Source: Streptomyces cucumeris
GTDB taxonomy: Bacteria > Actinomycetota > Actinomycetes > Streptomycetales > Streptomycetaceae
Length of the DNA: 64,000 nucleotides
Reading direction: 5' to 3'
Assembly (NCBI RefSeq): GCF_024295805.1
Contig: NZ_JANCLX010000010.1
Span: 124,001 to 188,000, forward strand
In this document: positions 31,710 to 40,222 of the stretch, piece after piece
Numbering within the stretch: the stretch's first letter is position 1
Layout of the letters: every line of letters begins with the position of its first letter
Notes under the pieces: generated by a model
What the model saw: only the letters and a program-made list of their open reading frames with translations
The model's database searches: none
What the model was told of the DNA's origin: nothing
Made by a program: the position numbers and the translations under genes

Positions 31710-32990
31710 CTATCGGCCGGAGGGGCCGCCGGTACGGCCCGGGGATCTTTCTTCGCGGGGGGTGGGATCCGCCGTCGGGGCGGGGGCGGCGGGCCTGCGC
31801 AGGGGGCGGACGGCGATCGCGGCGGAGAGCAGCAGGAGGCCGCCCAGCATCACGAACGGGGCGGCCGTGCCCGCGAGTCCGGCGAGGACACCGGCGGAGG
31901 CGGGGGCCGCGACCTGGCCCAGGCGGTTGCCGGTCAGCCGCAGAGCCAGCGCGGTGCTCCCGGCGCCGTCCGGGGCGGCCTGGACGACGGTGGTCATCGA
32001 CAGCGGCTGGCCGACGCCGAGGCAGAAGCCGAGTCCGGCCAGCAGCACACCGAGCGCCCAGGCGGGCAGCGGCAGGGCGATGCCCGTGCACAGCAGGGCC
32101 GCGCCCAGGCAGCTCGCGGCCATCAGGGCGGTGCGCCCCAGCAGCCGGATCATCGGGGTGATGGCCAGGCGGCAGCCGATGGTGGCGGCGGCGCGCAGAC
32201 TCAGCAGCAGTCCGACGACCGAGGGCGCGATGCCGCGCTGTTCGCCCACGACCGGCAGATACGCGGTGAGGATGTCGGTGGCGGAGAGTACGGCCAGGCT
32301 GATGAAGATGCCGGAGCCGACCCCGCGGGTGGTGAGGATGGCACGTACGGACACCCGTCGCGCCTCCCCCGCGGCCACCGCCTCCGGCCCGGCGCCCCGG
32401 TCCCGCTGCCGGTGCTCGATGCGCCACAGCGCGGTCACCGAACAGGCCGCCACGGCGGCGGAGACGGCCAGCGCGACGGCGCTGGTGCGGGCCATCGCGC
32501 CGTCGTGGCCGGAGACCACGAGACCGGCCGCGACCGGCCCGATGAGCTGGCCGAGCGAGGCGCCGATGGTGAAGTGGCCGAAGTTGCGGTCCTGTTCGGC
32601 CGGGGCGCTCTGCCGGGCGACGATGGACTGCGCGCCGATCACGAACGCCAGATGGCCGAGGCCCATCACCCCGCTCCACGCGGCCATGCCCGCCGGCGAT
32701 CCGGCCGTCGCGCTGAGGGCACAGCCGGTGGCGATCAGGGCGACGCCGACGGGGAGCAGCGGAGCGCACCGCCCGTGGTCGGTGCGCCGCCCCAGCGGTA
32801 CGGCCGCGAACAGCGGCAGCAGGGCGTAGATCCCGGCGATCACACCGACCGCGCGGGCGTCGGCGCCCAGCGCCAGGGCCCGGTAGGAGACGGCGGGCCG
32901 GGCCATGCTCACCGCCGCCTGTGCGAAGGAGAAGGCGATGACCAGGCGCAGCAGCCAGCCCCTGCCGGGCCGTCGAGGCGTTCCGCGCAC
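31710..32990 (-). CDS. Major facilitator superfamily transporter
   Basis: A 426-residue membrane protein with about twelve hydrophobic helices. The loop between helices 2 and 3 reads PLGRRTDHGRCAPLLP, a D-R/K MFS motif A variant, and an arginine-rich central loop (HRQRDRGAGPEAVAAGEARR) separates the two halves. It starts with GTG at 32990, only 3 nt after the stop of the CitMHS gene, so the two form an operon. The substrate is unknown; a drug or carboxylate exporter is possible given the neighbour. The C-terminal 35 residues are proline-rich and cytoplasmic. Confidence 0.82.
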   Translation of the reverse strand: MRGTPRRPGRGWLLRLVIAFSFAQAAVSMARPAVSYRALALGADARAVGVIAGIYALLPLFAAVPLGRRTDHGRCAPLLPVGVALIATGCALSATAGSPAGMAAWSGVMGLGHLAFVIGAQSIVARQSAPAEQDRNFGHFTIGASLGQLIGPVAAGLVVSGHDGAMARTSAVALAVSAAVAACSVTALWRIEHRQRDRGAGPEAVAAGEARRVSVRAILTTRGVGSGIFISLAVLSATDILTAYLPVVGEQRGIAPSVVGLLLSLRAAATIGCRLAITPMIRLLGRTALMAASCLGAALLCTGIALPLPAWALGVLLAGLGFCLGVGQPLSMTTVVQAAPDGAGSTALALRLTGNRLGQVAAPASAGVLAGLAGTAAPFVMLGGLLLLSAAIAVRPLRRPAAPAPTADPTPREERSPGRTGGPSGR

Positions 32991-32993
32991 GGA

Positions 32994-34439
32994 TCAGATG
33001 ATTCCGAAGACGAGCCCGGCGGCGAGCACCACCAGGGAGGTCAGCGCCGCCCACTTCACCGTGAAGCGGGTGTGGTCACCGAACTCGACCTTGGCCATGC
33101 CGACGAGCACGTAGACGGCGGGGACCAGCGGGCTGGACATGTGCAGGGCCTGTCCGACGAGCGAGGCGCGGGCGATCTCCAGGGTGGAGACCCCGTGGGC
33201 GGCCCCGGCCTCGGCGAGGATCGGCACGATGCCGAAGTAGAAGCCGTCGTTGGACATGAAGTAGGTCAGCGGGAGGGACAGCACACCGGTGACGATGGCC
33301 ATGTGCGGGCCCATACCGTCGGGCACGCCGTCGACGAGCCAGCGGGCCATGTGCTCGACCATGCCGGTGCCGGTGAGGACACCGGTGAAGACGGCGGCGG
33401 CGAAGACCATGCCGGAGACGTTGACGACGTTCTCGGCGTGCGCGGCGACCCGGGCCTTCTGGTCGTCCATATGCGGGAAGTTGACGGTGAGGGCGATGGC
33501 GGCGCCGAGCAGGAAGAGCACCGGGATCGGCATCGTCTCCATGATCATCATGGTCAGCAGGCCGAGGGTCAGCGCGGCGTTGAACCAGTAGAGCTTGGGG
33601 CGCAGGGTGGGGCGGTTCGGGTCGAGGCCCTGGACATCGTCGTCGCCCTCGCCGTCGTCGGCCTTCACCTCGGCCTCGGCGCCGGAGCCGCTGGAGACAC
33701 CCGAGCCACCGGATCCACCCGAACCCGTCTTGTCGGCCGCGCCCTCGGAGCCGCCCTGCTTCCCGGCGCCCGCGCCGACCAGCACCTGCTCGGACTCCTC
33801 GACCGTCGTCCCGTCGAGCGTCAGCAGCCCCAGACGCCTGCGCTCGCGCAGTCCGAAGGCGTAGGCGAGCGCGAAGACGAAGACCAGTCCGACGGCGAGC
33901 GCGGGGATCATCGGCACGAAGATGTCGCTGGCGTCGACCTTGAGCGCGGCGGCGGCGCGGGCGGTCGGACCGCCCCAGGGCAGGGTGTTCATCACGCCGT
34001 TGGCCATGGCCGCGACACCGGTCATCACCACCAGGCTCATCTTCAGCCGCCGGTACAGCGGCACCATCGCGGAGACGGTGATCATGAACGTGGTGGAGCC
34101 GTCGCCGTCGAGCGAGACGATCGCCGCGAGCAGTGCGGTACCGACGACCACCCGCATCGGATCCGCTTTGCAGAACCGCAGGATGAGCCGGACGATCGGA
34201 TCGAAGAGCCCTACGTCGATCATCACCCCGAAGTAGATGATCGCGAACATCAGCATCGCGGCGGTGGGCGCGAGATCACCGACGCCGTCGAGGACGTAGT
34301 CGCCGAGGTGCGCCCCCTTCCCGACGAGGACGCAGAACAGCGCCGGGATGAGCACCAGAGCACCCATCGGGGACATCTTCTTCATCATGATCAGGACGAG
34401 GAACGTCGCGATCATGACGAATCCGAGGACTGTCAGCAT
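32994..34439 (-). CDS. CitMHS-family divalent-metal-citrate/H+ symporter
   Basis: A 481-residue transporter. The opening MLTVLGFVMIATFLVLIMMK, the segment VSLDGDGSTTFMITVSAMVP and the C-terminal FMSNDGFYFGIVPILAE with HMSSPLVPAVYVLVG are diagnostic of CitM/CitH, which import citrate complexed with Mg, Ca or other divalent ions. About 11-12 helices are present; the central cytoplasmic loop (residues 215-270) is enlarged and rich in Gly, Ser and acidic residues. The ATG follows GAGGTAG. A promoter with an internal dyad lies just upstream. No CitST-type two-component system is adjacent. Confidence 0.88.
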   Translation of the reverse strand: MLTVLGFVMIATFLVLIMMKKMSPMGALVLIPALFCVLVGKGAHLGDYVLDGVGDLAPTAAMLMFAIIYFGVMIDVGLFDPIVRLILRFCKADPMRVVVGTALLAAIVSLDGDGSTTFMITVSAMVPLYRRLKMSLVVMTGVAAMANGVMNTLPWGGPTARAAAALKVDASDIFVPMIPALAVGLVFVFALAYAFGLRERRRLGLLTLDGTTVEESEQVLVGAGAGKQGGSEGAADKTGSGGSGGSGVSSGSGAEAEVKADDGEGDDDVQGLDPNRPTLRPKLYWFNAALTLGLLTMMIMETMPIPVLFLLGAAIALTVNFPHMDDQKARVAAHAENVVNVSGMVFAAAVFTGVLTGTGMVEHMARWLVDGVPDGMGPHMAIVTGVLSLPLTYFMSNDGFYFGIVPILAEAGAAHGVSTLEIARASLVGQALHMSSPLVPAVYVLVGMAKVEFGDHTRFTVKWAALTSLVVLAAGLVFGII

Positions 34440-34494
34440 GGTGGCTACCTCACGTTCGCCGGTGAACTCTCCCCCAGATGTGGCGGTCGAGGCG

Positions 34495-34524
34495 ACGTTA
34501 GGTGGCGCAACTTTGCGTTAACAA
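34495..34524 (-). promoter_or_regulatory. Promoter of citMHS-like gene with dyad in the spacer
   Basis: On the minus strand TTGTTA (34519-34524) and TAACGT (34495-34500) are separated by 18 nt, a plausible -35/-10 pair. The spacer contains CGCAA-N2-TTGCG (34506-34517 on the plus strand), a perfect 5-bp dyad where a repressor would exclude polymerase. Cognate factor unknown. Confidence 0.45.
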
Positions 34525-34561
34525 GGTCTTGACGCGTGAGCAATAAGCGCAAAACCCCTGG

Positions 34562-36811
34562 TCAGTCGGGTACGGGCAGTGCGGGCTCGGCGACGGGGTC
34601 CACCTGCACCGGGAAGCCGTTCAGCACCGCGGTGCCCGACAGCGGATCCAGCCGCGTGCCGTCGACGAGCTGGTTGGCGTTGGCCCCGGGGTGGGCCCCG
34701 GCCACCGACATCCGGGTGCCGGGACGGCCGTGGCCCCAGCCGTGCGGCAGGCTCACCACTCCGGTGCGCATCGCGTCCGTCACCTCCACCGGCACCTGGA
34801 TCTCGCCGCCGTCACCCTTGACCCGGGCGAGCCCGCCGTCGGCCAGACCCAGCCGGGCGGCATCCTCGGGGTGCACCTGGAGGGTGCAGCGGTTGCTGCC
34901 GCCCACCAGCGACGGGACGTTGTGCATCCAGCTGTTGTTGGAACGCAGGTGGCGGCGGCCGATCAGGACAAGACCGGTGGGCCGGTCGGCCAGCGCACGC
35001 CGCAGCCGGTCCACATCGCGCACGATCGGCTCCGGGCACAGCTCGACGGTGCCGCTGCGGGTCCGCAGCAGGGCGGGCAGCCGCGGGCGCAGCGGGCCGA
35101 GGTCGATCCCATGCGGCCGGTCGAGCAGGCTCTCCAGGGTCAGCCCGTCGGGGTCGGCACCGAAGCCGTCGCCGTACGGGCCGAGCCGCAGCATCATGTC
35201 CAACCGCCGCTCCGGTCCGGTGCCGCCGGTGAGCAGTGCGGCCAGTTCGGCGGTCGTACGGCCGTGCACCGGGGACCCGGGGTCGGCCACGGCCTTGCCG
35301 AGCGCGGCCTCGATCGCCATGGCGTCCACCATGGCCGGATCGGCGCCGCCGCGTCCGCTCGCGCACAGCACCAGCCGGGCCAGGATGTCGGTCTCGCTCA
35401 TCCGGTCCGGGTCGAGCGGGACCGCGGGGCGGGAGTAGCGGACCTGGTTGCGCACGGCCAGGTAGTTGAAGGTGAAGTCGAAGTGCGGGCTCTGGCTGGG
35501 CGGGGGCGGCGGCAGTACGACATGGGCGTGGCGCGCTGTCTCGTTGAGGTACGGATCCACGCTGACCATGAAGTCCAGCCCGGCCAGCGCCCGTTCCAGC
35601 CGGTCGCCATCGGGCGCGGACAGCACGGGGTTGGCGGCGACGGTCAGCAGCGCCCGGATCTGCCCGTCCCCCGGGGTCTCGATCTCCTCGGCGAGGGCGA
35701 CCGAGGGCAGTTCGCCCTTGACCTCCGGATGGCCGCTGACCCTGCTGTGCCAGCGGCCCAGCGCGAACCCCTTGCCGGGGCGCGGGGCGCGCTCCCGGCG
35801 CCCGGTGGCGGCGAGCGGGAACATCATCCCGCCGGGGCGGTCCAGGTTCCCGGTGAGCGCGTTGACCACGTCCACCAGCCAGCTCGTGAGGGTGCCGAAC
35901 TCCACGGTGGTGGAGCCCATCCGCCCGTACACCACGCCCTTCGGCGCCGCGGCCAGCTCCCGGGCGAGGGTGCGGATCTCCTCGGCGGACACATCACAGG
36001 CACCGGCCACCGCCTCCGGCGGGAAGTCCGCGGCCAGCCGCCGGACCTCGGCCACTCCGGTGAGCTGGGCGTCCAGGTCCCCGGTCGCCACCAGGTCCTC
36101 GTCGAAGAGCACCCGCACCATGGCGAAGAGCAGCAGGGCATCGGCACCGGGACGTATCGCCACATGCCGGTCGGCCATCCTCGCGGTACGGGTGCGCCGG
36201 GGGTCGACCACGATCAGCTTGCCGCCGCGCCGCCGCAGCGCCCGCAGCCGGCCGGGGAAGTCGGGGGCGGTGCACAGGCTGCCGTTGGAGTCCATCGGGT
36301 TGGCGCCGATCACCAGCAGATGGTCGGTGCGGTCCACATCGGGCACCGGCAGCGCGTTGGCGTCCCCGTAGAGCAGTCCGCTGGAGACATGCTTGGGCAT
36401 CTGGTCGAGGGTGCTGGCGGTGAAGACGTTGGGGGTGCCGAGCGCGCCGAGCAGCAGTGCGGGGTAGAGCCCTCCGGCCACCGTATGGACATTGGGGTTG
36501 CCGAGCACCACCCCGGCCGACCGGCCGCCGTGCTCACGCAGCACCGGCCACAGCCCGGCCTCGACGGCGGCGAACGCCTCGTCCCAGTCGGCCTCCTGAA
36601 GCCGCCCCGCACGCCGGACCAGCGGCCGCCGCAGCCGGTCGGGGTCGCCGTCCAGCTCACCGAAGGACGCACCCTTGGGGCAGATGAACCCCTGGCTGAA
36701 CACGTCCTCGGCATCGCCGCGCGCCCGGGTGACCCGACCCTCCTCGATGGTCAGCGTCAGCCCGCAGGTGGCCTCGCAGAGCGGGCAGATACGGAGGGCC
36801 GTGCGGCTCAT
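34562..36811 (-). CDS. Molybdopterin oxidoreductase with [4Fe-4S] cluster (DMSO-reductase superfamily)
   Basis: A 749-residue catalytic subunit. An N-terminal cluster motif C9-x2-C12-x3-C16-x27-C44 (ICPLCEATCG and GFICPKG) is followed by the molybdopterin domains (GNPNVHTVAG, LLVIGANPMDSNG, LIVVDPRRTRTARMAD) and a C-terminal MopB-type domain (LQVHPEDAARLGLADGGLAR). There is no Tat signal, so it is cytosolic. It is related to formate dehydrogenase and assimilatory nitrate reductase subunits, but no partner subunit, chaperone or cofactor gene is adjacent, so the reaction cannot be assigned. The TetR-type 13-mer upstream ties it to the 12-18 kb acyl-CoA module. Confidence 0.85.
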   Translation of the reverse strand: MSRTALRICPLCEATCGLTLTIEEGRVTRARGDAEDVFSQGFICPKGASFGELDGDPDRLRRPLVRRAGRLQEADWDEAFAAVEAGLWPVLREHGGRSAGVVLGNPNVHTVAGGLYPALLLGALGTPNVFTASTLDQMPKHVSSGLLYGDANALPVPDVDRTDHLLVIGANPMDSNGSLCTAPDFPGRLRALRRRGGKLIVVDPRRTRTARMADRHVAIRPGADALLLFAMVRVLFDEDLVATGDLDAQLTGVAEVRRLAADFPPEAVAGACDVSAEEIRTLARELAAAPKGVVYGRMGSTTVEFGTLTSWLVDVVNALTGNLDRPGGMMFPLAATGRRERAPRPGKGFALGRWHSRVSGHPEVKGELPSVALAEEIETPGDGQIRALLTVAANPVLSAPDGDRLERALAGLDFMVSVDPYLNETARHAHVVLPPPPPSQSPHFDFTFNYLAVRNQVRYSRPAVPLDPDRMSETDILARLVLCASGRGGADPAMVDAMAIEAALGKAVADPGSPVHGRTTAELAALLTGGTGPERRLDMMLRLGPYGDGFGADPDGLTLESLLDRPHGIDLGPLRPRLPALLRTRSGTVELCPEPIVRDVDRLRRALADRPTGLVLIGRRHLRSNNSWMHNVPSLVGGSNRCTLQVHPEDAARLGLADGGLARVKGDGGEIQVPVEVTDAMRTGVVSLPHGWGHGRPGTRMSVAGAHPGANANQLVDGTRLDPLSGTAVLNGFPVQVDPVAEPALPVPD

Positions 36812-36864
36812 GAGTGCTCCCTACGTCGCGGACCGGCGTGGCCCGGCTCGGCCGAGGCACTCAC

Positions 36865-36884
36865 CATACCGACTGGTACGCATG
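36865..36884. promoter_or_regulatory. TetR-type operator upstream of molybdopterin oxidoreductase
   Basis: CATACCGACTGGTACGCATG shares its first 13 nt exactly with 12892-12904 and 18489-18501 (inverted) and is itself partly palindromic (CATACC/ACGCATG ends). It lies 53 nt before the oxidoreductase start. Confidence 0.6.
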
Positions 36885-36935
36885 CTGGGGAGGCGCCGGA
36901 GTGAACTCTTCCCGCCGACGGCCGGGACGGCGGTT

Positions 36936-37595
36936 TCAGTCCAGGACGCGGGCCAGATAGGCGCGCAGCAGCTCCTTGGTCTCCGCGACGATCGCCGGAT
37001 CCCCCTCGGGGTCGGTCCGGAACGCCAGCCGCAGCAGGGCGTCGGCCGTCTCGACCGCCAGCAGGAAGGCGATCCGCAGCCGCTCCCCGGCCTCGCCCTC
37101 GCCGTCGGCCCCTTCGGCCCCCTCGCTGCGCAGCCGGTCGGCGAGCAGCGCGAGCAGCCGGTCCGCGACCAGGTGGTTGGGCTGTTCCACCCGCCCGGTG
37201 GCCGGGACCGGTATCCCGAACTCGATGAGCGCGAAGCCGGGCGCTCCGCGCTTCATCGCCAGGTACTCGTCCACGACGATGTCCATCGCCTGGCGCCAGC
37301 CGCCGTCCTGGCCGGGCTCCGCCAGCCGGCGGGTGACCCGCTCGGCGTACTCGTCGAGATTGCGGTGGGCCAGGGCCTCGGCCATGGCGCGCTTGTCGGA
37401 GAAGAAGCGGTAGACCGAGCCGATGGGGACGCCGGCGCGCTCGGCCACCGCACGGGTGCTCAAGCGCTCGTAGCTGACCTCGTCGAGCAGTTCGGCACAG
37501 GCATCGAGGATCCGGCCGAGGCGTTCGGCGCTGCGGCGCTGAACCGGATGGCGGCGGAGGGGCGGTAGAGGCACGCCACCATCCTGCCCGATCAT
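36936..37595 (-). CDS. TetR-family regulator divergent from hmgA
   Basis: A 219-residue TetR protein with SYERLSTRAVAERAGVPIGS then VYRFFSDKRAMAEAL as the DNA-binding domain and a TetR_C_17-like C-terminal part. Starts at 37595 (ATG) and 37574 (GTG) are both possible; the in-frame ATG at 37631 is rejected since it lies inside a 26-bp perfect dyad that is better read as the operator. It is divergent from homogentisate dioxygenase, the inferred target, so the ligand may be homogentisate or another tyrosine-catabolism intermediate. An acidic low-complexity stretch (EGAEGADGEGEAGE) interrupts the C-terminal domain. Confidence 0.82.
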   Translation of the reverse strand: MIGQDGGVPLPPLRRHPVQRRSAERLGRILDACAELLDEVSYERLSTRAVAERAGVPIGSVYRFFSDKRAMAEALAHRNLDEYAERVTRRLAEPGQDGGWRQAMDIVVDEYLAMKRGAPGFALIEFGIPVPATGRVEQPNHLVADRLLALLADRLRSEGAEGADGEGEAGERLRIAFLLAVETADALLRLAFRTDPEGDPAIVAETKELLRAYLARVLD

Positions 37596-37612
37596 TGACG
37601 GAGCCGGTCTTC

Positions 37613-37638
37613 GATTCCTATCGTATGACATAGGAATC
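37613..37638. promoter_or_regulatory. 26-bp operator dyad between tetR and hmgA
   Basis: GATTCCTAT (37613-37621) and ATAGGAATC (37630-37638) are perfect 9-bp inverted arms around an 8-nt spacer. The site is A/T-rich in a GC-rich genome and 34 nt before the hmgA start, an ideal repressor position. The divergent TetR is the inferred ligand. Confidence 0.7.
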
Positions 37639-37671
37639 ATTGGGCGGCGAGGCGAGCTTCGGGAGCGCACG

Positions 37672-39009
37672 ATGGACAACGGCACCGGGATCGAGCAGGC
37701 ACGGAAGACGGCCGAAGGGCTGGCCTACTCCTCCGGATTCGGCAATGAACACAGCAGCGAGGCCGTGCCCGGGGCGCTGCCCATCGGGCGCAACTCCCCG
37801 CAGCGCGCACCGCTGGGGCTGTACGCGGAGCAGCTCAGCGGCACCGCGTTCACCGAGCCGCGGGCCCACAACCGCCGTTCCTGGCTGTACCGGATCCGCC
37901 CCTCGGCGGCCCATCCGCCGTTCACCCGCATCGACAACGGCGGGCTGCGCGGAGCGCCGTTCACCGAGACCGTCCCGGACCCCAACCGGCTGCGCTGGGA
38001 CCCGCTGCCGGAGCCGCCCGCGGGCACCGACTTCCTGTCCGGACTGTGGACCCTCGGCGGCAACGGGGACGCCACCCAGCGCGTCGGGATGGCCATCCAC
38101 CTCTACGCGGCCAACGCGTCCATGACCGACCGGGTGTTCAGCGACGCCGACGGCGAACTGCTGATCGTGCCCGAGCGCGGCGGGCTGCTGCTGCGCACCG
38201 AGTTCGGGCTGCTGCGCGCCGAACCGGGACATATGGCGCTGATCCCGCGCGGGGTGCGGTTCCGGGTGGAGCTGCTGGACGCCACCGCGCGCGGCTACGT
38301 CTGCGAGAACTACGGCAGTCCGTTCGTCCTCCCCGACCTCGGCCCGATCGGCGCCAACGGACTGGCCAACGCACGGGACTTCATGGCTCCGGTGGCGGCC
38401 TACGAGGACGTCGAGGGACCGGTGCGGGTGGTCAACAAGTTCTGCGGCAACCTCTGGGCCGCGACCTACGACCACTCCCCGCTGGACGTCGTCGCCTGGC
38501 ACGGCAACCATGTGCCGTACGTCTACGACATGCGCCGGTTCAACGTGATCGGCACCATCAGCTACGACCACCCGGACCCGTCCATCTTCACCGTGCTCAC
38601 CTCGCCGTCGGACACCCCGGGGCTCGCGGGCGTGGACTTCGTGGTCTTCGCGCCGCGCTGGCTGGTGGGCGAGGACACCTTCCGGCCGCCGTACTTCCAC
38701 CGCAATGTGATGAGCGAGTACATGGGGCTGATCGAGGGCGCGTACGACGCCAAGACCGCGGGCCCCGGAGGGTTCGTCCCCGGCGGTGGCTCCCTGCACA
38801 ACATGATGTCGGCGCACGGCCCGGACCACGAGACCTTCGAGCGGGCCAGCGAGGCCGAGCTGGCGCCGCGCAAGGTGGACGACGGGCTGGCCTTCATGTT
38901 CGAGACGCGCTGGCCGGTCACCGCCACCCCGCAGGCGATGGCGGCGGACCACCTCCAGACGGGCTACGACGAGGTGTGGCAGGGTCTGGAACGTCACTTC
39001 CGCCCGTGA
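37672..39009 (+). CDS. hmgA: Homogentisate 1,2-dioxygenase
   Basis: A 445-residue enzyme that opens the ring of homogentisate to maleylacetoacetate in tyrosine and phenylalanine catabolism. The N-terminal GLAYSSGFGNEHSSEAVPGA and GTAFTEPRAHNRRSWLYRIR are near-invariant in the family, as are YVCENYGSPFVLPDLGPIG, RPPYFHRNVMSEYMGLIEG (iron-binding His and Glu) and GGSLHNMMSAHGPDHETFE (second His region). Length is normal. The ATG is preceded by GGGAG. The other homogentisate pathway genes are not in the window, so it is a stand-alone gene under the divergent TetR through the dyad at 37613-37638. Confidence 0.93.
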   Translation: MDNGTGIEQARKTAEGLAYSSGFGNEHSSEAVPGALPIGRNSPQRAPLGLYAEQLSGTAFTEPRAHNRRSWLYRIRPSAAHPPFTRIDNGGLRGAPFTETVPDPNRLRWDPLPEPPAGTDFLSGLWTLGGNGDATQRVGMAIHLYAANASMTDRVFSDADGELLIVPERGGLLLRTEFGLLRAEPGHMALIPRGVRFRVELLDATARGYVCENYGSPFVLPDLGPIGANGLANARDFMAPVAAYEDVEGPVRVVNKFCGNLWAATYDHSPLDVVAWHGNHVPYVYDMRRFNVIGTISYDHPDPSIFTVLTSPSDTPGLAGVDFVVFAPRWLVGEDTFRPPYFHRNVMSEYMGLIEGAYDAKTAGPGGFVPGGGSLHNMMSAHGPDHETFERASEAELAPRKVDDGLAFMFETRWPVTATPQAMAADHLQTGYDEVWQGLERHFRP

Positions 39010-39017
39010 CACCGTCG

Positions 39018-39059
39018 CGTCACGGCACCGTGGCGTCACGGCACCATGGCGTCATGACG
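39018..39059. repeat. Tandem 16-bp repeat of small dyads before the GntR gene
   Basis: Two adjacent 16-bp copies (39018-39033 and 39034-39049, one mismatch) each contain a dyad CACGG-CA-CC(G/A)TG, followed immediately by the perfect palindrome CGTCATGACG at 39050-39059. The array fills the gap between hmgA and the GntR start and is a candidate autoregulatory operator array for that regulator. Confidence 0.55.
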
Positions 39060-39097
39060 CCCTTCCGCCCGCTCCCTCCCACCGCAGGAACGTGACC

Positions 39098-39874
39098 GTG
39101 ACCGCCACCGGAGACCGCGCCCCCGTGACCACCTTCGCCCCCGACTCCGTGGCCCTGAACCGCAAGCTGCCGCTGTGGTACCAGGTCTCGCAGTCGCTGC
39201 GCGCCTCGATACTCGGCCGGGGGCCGCACGATCCGCTGCGGCTGCCGACCGAGGACCGGCTCGCCGAGCACTACGGCGTCAGCGTGCTCACCATGCGGCA
39301 GGCGCTCAAGGAGCTCGAGGCGGAGGGGCTCATCAGCCGCCACCGGCGGCGCGGCACCTTCATCGAGCCGAGCGCGCGGCGCGGTTCCCCGGTGCGGCTG
39401 CTGGGTTCGGTCGACGCGATCGTGGCCCAGCAGTCCGGTGAGCTGACGACGGTGCTCGGCCACGGTTCGGCGGCGGTCCCGGCGGAGCTGGCGGAGTACT
39501 TCCCCGGTCTGGACGAGGCGGCCGGATACCGGCGGCTGCGCCGCGACGGAGGGAGCGGCGAACCGACCAACTGGGCGGAGAACCTGGTCCGTCCCGATCT
39601 CGCCGACCGCATCGACCTCGCCGACCTGGAACGCTGGCCGATGACGAAGGTGCTGCGGGACGTGGTCGGCGTGCGCATCAGCCGGATCACCGACACGGTC
39701 GAGGCGCGGCTGGCCGACCCGGAGACCTCCCGCCTCCTCCAGGTCCCCCTGCTCAGCCCGATCCTGCACTACACGGGGGTGACGTACGACGACGACGGCC
39801 GGGTGGTGGACGTGGCACGGATCCACTACCGGGGGGACCGGTTCTCGTTCACGGTGACCCTCGAGGCGGAGTGA
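39098..39874 (+). CDS. GntR-family regulator, HutC/UTRA type
   Basis: About 258 residues. The winged-helix domain reads LPLWYQVSQSLRASIL, LRLPTEDRLAEHYGVSVLTM and RQALKELEAEGLISRHRRRG; the C-terminal UTRA domain (about residues 90-255) ends with LHYTGVTYDDDGRVVDVARI and HYRGDRFSFTV, characteristic of the HutC subfamily whose ligands are small metabolites. Two GTG codons are possible, 39092 and 39098; AGGA at 39086-39089 favours 39098 by spacing. It follows hmgA by about 90 bp containing the repeat array. The target and ligand are unknown; control of aromatic amino-acid or histidine catabolism would fit the context. Confidence 0.83.
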   Translation: MTATGDRAPVTTFAPDSVALNRKLPLWYQVSQSLRASILGRGPHDPLRLPTEDRLAEHYGVSVLTMRQALKELEAEGLISRHRRRGTFIEPSARRGSPVRLLGSVDAIVAQQSGELTTVLGHGSAAVPAELAEYFPGLDEAAGYRRLRRDGGSGEPTNWAENLVRPDLADRIDLADLERWPMTKVLRDVVGVRISRITDTVEARLADPETSRLLQVPLLSPILHYTGVTYDDDGRVVDVARIHYRGDRFSFTVTLEAE

Positions 39875-40222
39875 CCGCCGTCGGCCGAGTGGTTCGTCAG
39901 CGGACGCGCACGCACGCCGCGCTGTGGACGGCGGCGCCGGGCGCTCGCCGCGGCGGCGGCGACATCGCAACGAGCCCGGCCGAGGTGGCCACCCGACGAC
40001 CACCGCCGACGGCGGGTACGACGACCGTTCCACCGGGACACGCCCCCACGGCGCAGCGGGCGCCTGGACCGCGCCGCCGGGGCGACCTCACCGCCGACGG
40101 CTGGTGCCCCGGCTCCCCTGGGGCGCGTTCCGCGCCGCGTGCGGCGGGAGGATGCGCGCCGGGCGCGTGGCATGCCGTGGTCGACGGTCGGCGTGGTCGC
40201 CTCCGGCCGGTGGGTGGATAGC
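39875..40222. other. 348-bp region without a supported gene
   Basis: The stretch between the GntR stop and the type-ISP-like start has GC-rich, alternating sequence with several short open frames but none with coding signatures, a ribosome-binding site or a recognisable product. I see no convincing terminator hairpin with a T-run, promoter or operator. It may be a decayed coding remnant. Confidence 0.4.

Noticed and set aside
30072..34532. 1486-codon open frame on the plus strand opposite the ALDH, MFS and citrate transporter genes
   Set aside because: All three antisense genes have intact catalytic or membrane motifs; the plus-strand product is low-complexity Gly/Arg/Asp/His sequence.
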